Under the pieces are notes generated by a model. The model saw nothing but the letters and a program-made list of their open reading frames with translations. It searched no databases and was not told the DNA's origin. This document shows positions 5,720 to 7,531 of a stretch of 7,531 nt of DNA, piece by piece. Origin of the DNA: an uncultured Alphaproteobacteria bacterium (GTDB lineage: Bacteria > Pseudomonadota > Alphaproteobacteria > RF32 > CAG-239); contig CATGXW010000032.1 in the NCBI GenBank assembly GCA_949542085.1, positions 1 to 7,531 of the forward strand, written 5' to 3'. A program made the translations under genes and the position numbers. Every line of letters begins with the position of its first letter. The first letter of the stretch is position 1.

Positions 5720-7531
5720 ATGTTGAATGTAAAGTCATATTTACATAAAATGCTCAGAATAAGAAAAAAGCTTCCTTTGCTTCTTTCCACAGTTCTTTGC
5801 GCTCTTATTATTCCTTTCTCAGTTCAAGCAGACGGTTTCTTGAGCAGTATTGGAAGTTCTTTTAAACAAGGGTGGGAAGATGCAAAATATTCTTCGGAAA
5901 CCGGTGTTAAAATACATTTTGATAAATTGGTCTCAAAAAATCAATATCAATTTAGTGAGGAAGAAAAAAAGAATATTAACCGCTCTTTTGAAGTCACAAA
6001 TATTGATAAAGGAGATGTTTCAGTCTCAAAAGACAAAAGCCTGTCTGATTATGTTGTTCCCGAATATGCAAAAGTTGTGACTACCGGCATAAACTCAACA
6101 TTATGGGAAATGGGAAAAAGAGTATTTACGGGAGATAGCGTTAACGACATGGCTAACGATTTGAGCAATCAAGAGCGTGTGATGGATGCTTTAGCGGAGG
6201 CAATTCTTCGTTCTGATGTTGGCCAGGCTTACGGTGCAATGATTCAAAAAGGAGGAAATCTTCAAAACAGCGAATCTGATGCCGGATTGAATGTCCGAGA
6301 AGAAATAAAAAAGCTTCTGATGACATATGCTAATGATGCGACTACTGAAGAAGGGCTGGCTAAAGCGATTAAAGATGTTCAGAAGAATCTATATGACCGC
6401 ACAACCGATATGTTAAAAACATATGACGAAGCAAAAGAAACTCAAATGAATGATGAAGACGCCCTTGCTGCAGCGACACAAGCAGAAGTAAAGGCTACTG
6501 AAATAAAAAAATGCGTTCCGGTTAGTGAGTTAAAATTAAAATATCAATCAGGCTGCTATTCCTGCTTTATTGTCGGTAATTTGATTTCAACATTCTTGGA
6601 TGTGGCTGGAAAAGTTTATCCGACTTCACAAAAAGCAGGATTGGTTGTTCTGCTTATCGGAACGGCTATTTGGTTTGCCATGTGGGGATTAAAAAACGTT
6701 TCTTCTCTGACCCCAATCGATGGCGGTAACATTTTAAATGAGCTTATAAAATTTGGATTTAAATTTGCCTTGGCCTATTTTTTCATTACTGCGGGTGTTT
6801 CTTTTGTCGGAAAATATATTATCAACCCGATTATGGGAACCGGCGCTGTTATCGCCCAGCAATTTTGGGATGATAAGTTTAAAGATGATGTTGTAGATTT
6901 TGCTTGGGATGGTGATGTCTATATTACCGATAATTCTCCTTTGGTTAAAGAGTCTGAAGAACTTGAAAAGAAGCGAATTCTAGAAACATCAGCTCCTGCA
7001 CAACAGACGCCAATACCTCAGGCGCAAGATGTTCAAGAAGGCGCAACAACAGGAGAAATAGAACCTATTGATCCTAATTCCTCTGATGAACAGCTTGTTA
7101 TTGCTCTGCAAAAAGCATTCCTTAACATGCTAAGACGGCAAATCGGGGAAATCATGAACAGTTGCGGTGGAGCTTGTGGTTCAAAATGTAGGACTTCTGG
7201 CTGCACCACCGCTAAATCCCATCCTAACTATAAAGGACATTATGATTATGTAAGCGACATTTTTTGTTGGGCTGGTATGTGCGGTACAAATACTGCATAT
7301 TGTCAAGCATCAATAACCGCAGCTATAAACAAAATGTTAAAAGAAGTTACGGAAAGCGACAAAGCTTACAAAAATTTACAAATTCCTCTTACGGGGACCC
7401 CTCCTCACAGTGGTGGCGACATTAATTTTTGTAGCGGAGGAAAGCTTAAAGTTAAATTGAGTCCCGGTGATATCATCGGAATACATGCAAATGATAAAGG
7501 AGAGTCCTTTGGTAAAGTTTCCGGACACCAT
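5720..7531 (+). CDS. Third VirB6-like protein with an embedded cell-wall-peptidase-like domain, partial (604 residues seen)
   Basis: AAGGA at 5707-5711, overlapping the previous stop codon, lies 8 nt before the ATG at 5720. An ATG at 5715 opens only a three-codon frame. Residues 1-37 are a long Sec signal peptide ending Val-Gln-Ala; the internal Met11 would give a more usual length but lacks a ribosome binding site. Residues 38-264 are a soluble, mostly helical exported domain. Cys279-x-x-Cys282, Trp318, Val327-Ser-Ser and Lys344 reproduce the VirB6-like core of the two upstream proteins at identical spacings, with helices at about 303-324 and 342-365. After a linker rich in Glu, Pro and Gln (about 410-450) comes a Cys-rich domain (482-604) resembling an NlpC/P60 or CHAP-type Cys peptidase. 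The frame stays open to the window edge. The second VirB6 block has not appeared by residue 604 and should follow. VirB6 kinship is well supported internally; the enzyme domain is less certain. Confidence 0.78.
   Translation, partial: MLNVKSYLHKMLRIRKKLPLLLSTVLCALIIPFSVQADGFLSSIGSSFKQGWEDAKYSSETGVKIHFDKLVSKNQYQFSEEEKKNINRSFEVTNIDKGDVSVSKDKSLSDYVVPEYAKVVTTGINSTLWEMGKRVFTGDSVNDMANDLSNQERVMDALAEAILRSDVGQAYGAMIQKGGNLQNSESDAGLNVREEIKKLLMTYANDATTEEGLAKAIKDVQKNLYDRTTDMLKTYDEAKETQMNDEDALAAATQAEVKATEIKKCVPVSELKLKYQSGCYSCFIVGNLISTFLDVAGKVYPTSQKAGLVVLLIGTAIWFAMWGLKNVSSLTPIDGGNILNELIKFGFKFALAYFFITAGVSFVGKYIINPIMGTGAVIAQQFWDDKFKDDVVDFAWDGDVYITDNSPLVKESEELEKKRILETSAPAQQTPIPQAQDVQEGATTGEIEPIDPNSSDEQLVIALQKAFLNMLRRQIGEIMNSCGGACGSKCRTSGCTTAKSHPNYKGHYDYVSDIFCWAGMCGTNTAYCQASITAAINKMLKEVTESDKAYKNLQIPLTGTPPHSGGDINFCSGGKLKVKLSPGDIIGIHANDKGESFGKVSGHH
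7163..7531 (+). other. Region encoding a putative papain-like peptidoglycan hydrolase domain inside the third VirB6-like protein
   Basis: Residues 482-495 hold four closely spaced cysteines (482, 486, 490, 495), and Cys516 and Cys521 follow. Tyr527-Cys528-Gln-Ala at the start of a helix resembles the nucleophile helix of CHAP and NlpC-like amidases (often Tyr/Trp-Cys-Ala-Ala). Pro582-Gly583-Asp584-Ile-Ile resembles the 'kPGDivvf' turn-strand of that fold, and Gly602-His603-His604 at the window edge resembles the 'GHvgi' strand carrying the catalytic His. Order and spacing suit this fold. The extra Cys residues suggest disulfides, as expected in the periplasm. This is motif recognition only; the domain is truncated by the window. 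Confidence 0.5.

Noticed and set aside
5850..6080. A 76-residue plus-strand frame within the third VirB6-like gene
   Set aside because: It lies wholly inside a long signal-peptide-bearing frame that runs from 5720 to the window edge, in another phase, with no domain features.

Overview
The window reads as one strand-consistent block of six plus-strand genes, the last cut by the right edge, preceded by a strong minus-strand promoter that fires out of the left edge. Base composition is AT-rich, spacers are short, and the gene content is export-linked: a lipoprotein, a lipase-like protein and a run of VirB6-like membrane proteins. This best fits an AT-rich, probably host-associated Gram-negative bacterium. 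I favour an alphaproteobacterium, because multiple large VirB6 paralogues in tandem are a known feature of Rickettsiales-type type IV secretion loci. That placement is inference and was not tested.

Left edge (1-314): no gene. It holds a near-consensus sigma70 promoter on the minus strand (TTGACA, 17-bp spacer, TATAAC) with long A/T tracts behind the -35 box. It is followed by at least about 97 nt of leader without an ATG, as expected upstream of a stable RNA operon such as rRNA. The AT-rich stretch to its right also leads into the first plus-strand gene.

First pair (315-1618): a small lipoprotein and, 20 nt downstream, an alpha/beta-hydrolase-like protein. The second keeps the lipase-family scaffold, but at least two catalytic-triad positions, and probably all three, carry non-catalytic residues.

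Second operon (1696 to beyond 7531): after a 77-nt spacer with an extended -10 promoter comes a 65-aa two-helix membrane protein. It overlaps a 827-aa VirB6-like protein, followed by a 440-aa VirB6-like protein and a third, partial one (604 residues seen). All three large proteins share an ungapped core: Cys, +39 Trp, +9 Val-Ser-Ser, +17 (from the Val) Lys. The first two also share a second ungapped block, Tyr-x2-Asp-x5-Gly-x6-Pro-x-Leu-Ile. The third has the first block, but then carries a Cys-rich domain resembling a papain-like cell-wall peptidase or amidase (NlpC/P60 or CHAP type) where the central periplasmic loop should be. The window ends at the likely catalytic His.

How they may work together (inference): VirB6 proteins form part of the inner-membrane channel of type IV secretion systems. 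Here three diverged copies may form a mixed channel, each with a different exported or cytoplasmic add-on: a Cys-rich periplasmic head plus a basic cytoplasmic tail, a lipid anchor, and a peptidoglycan-hydrolase-like loop. No ATPase, coupling protein, VirB8/9/10 or relaxase lies in the window, so the assignment to a secretion or conjugation system rests on the VirB6 family alone.
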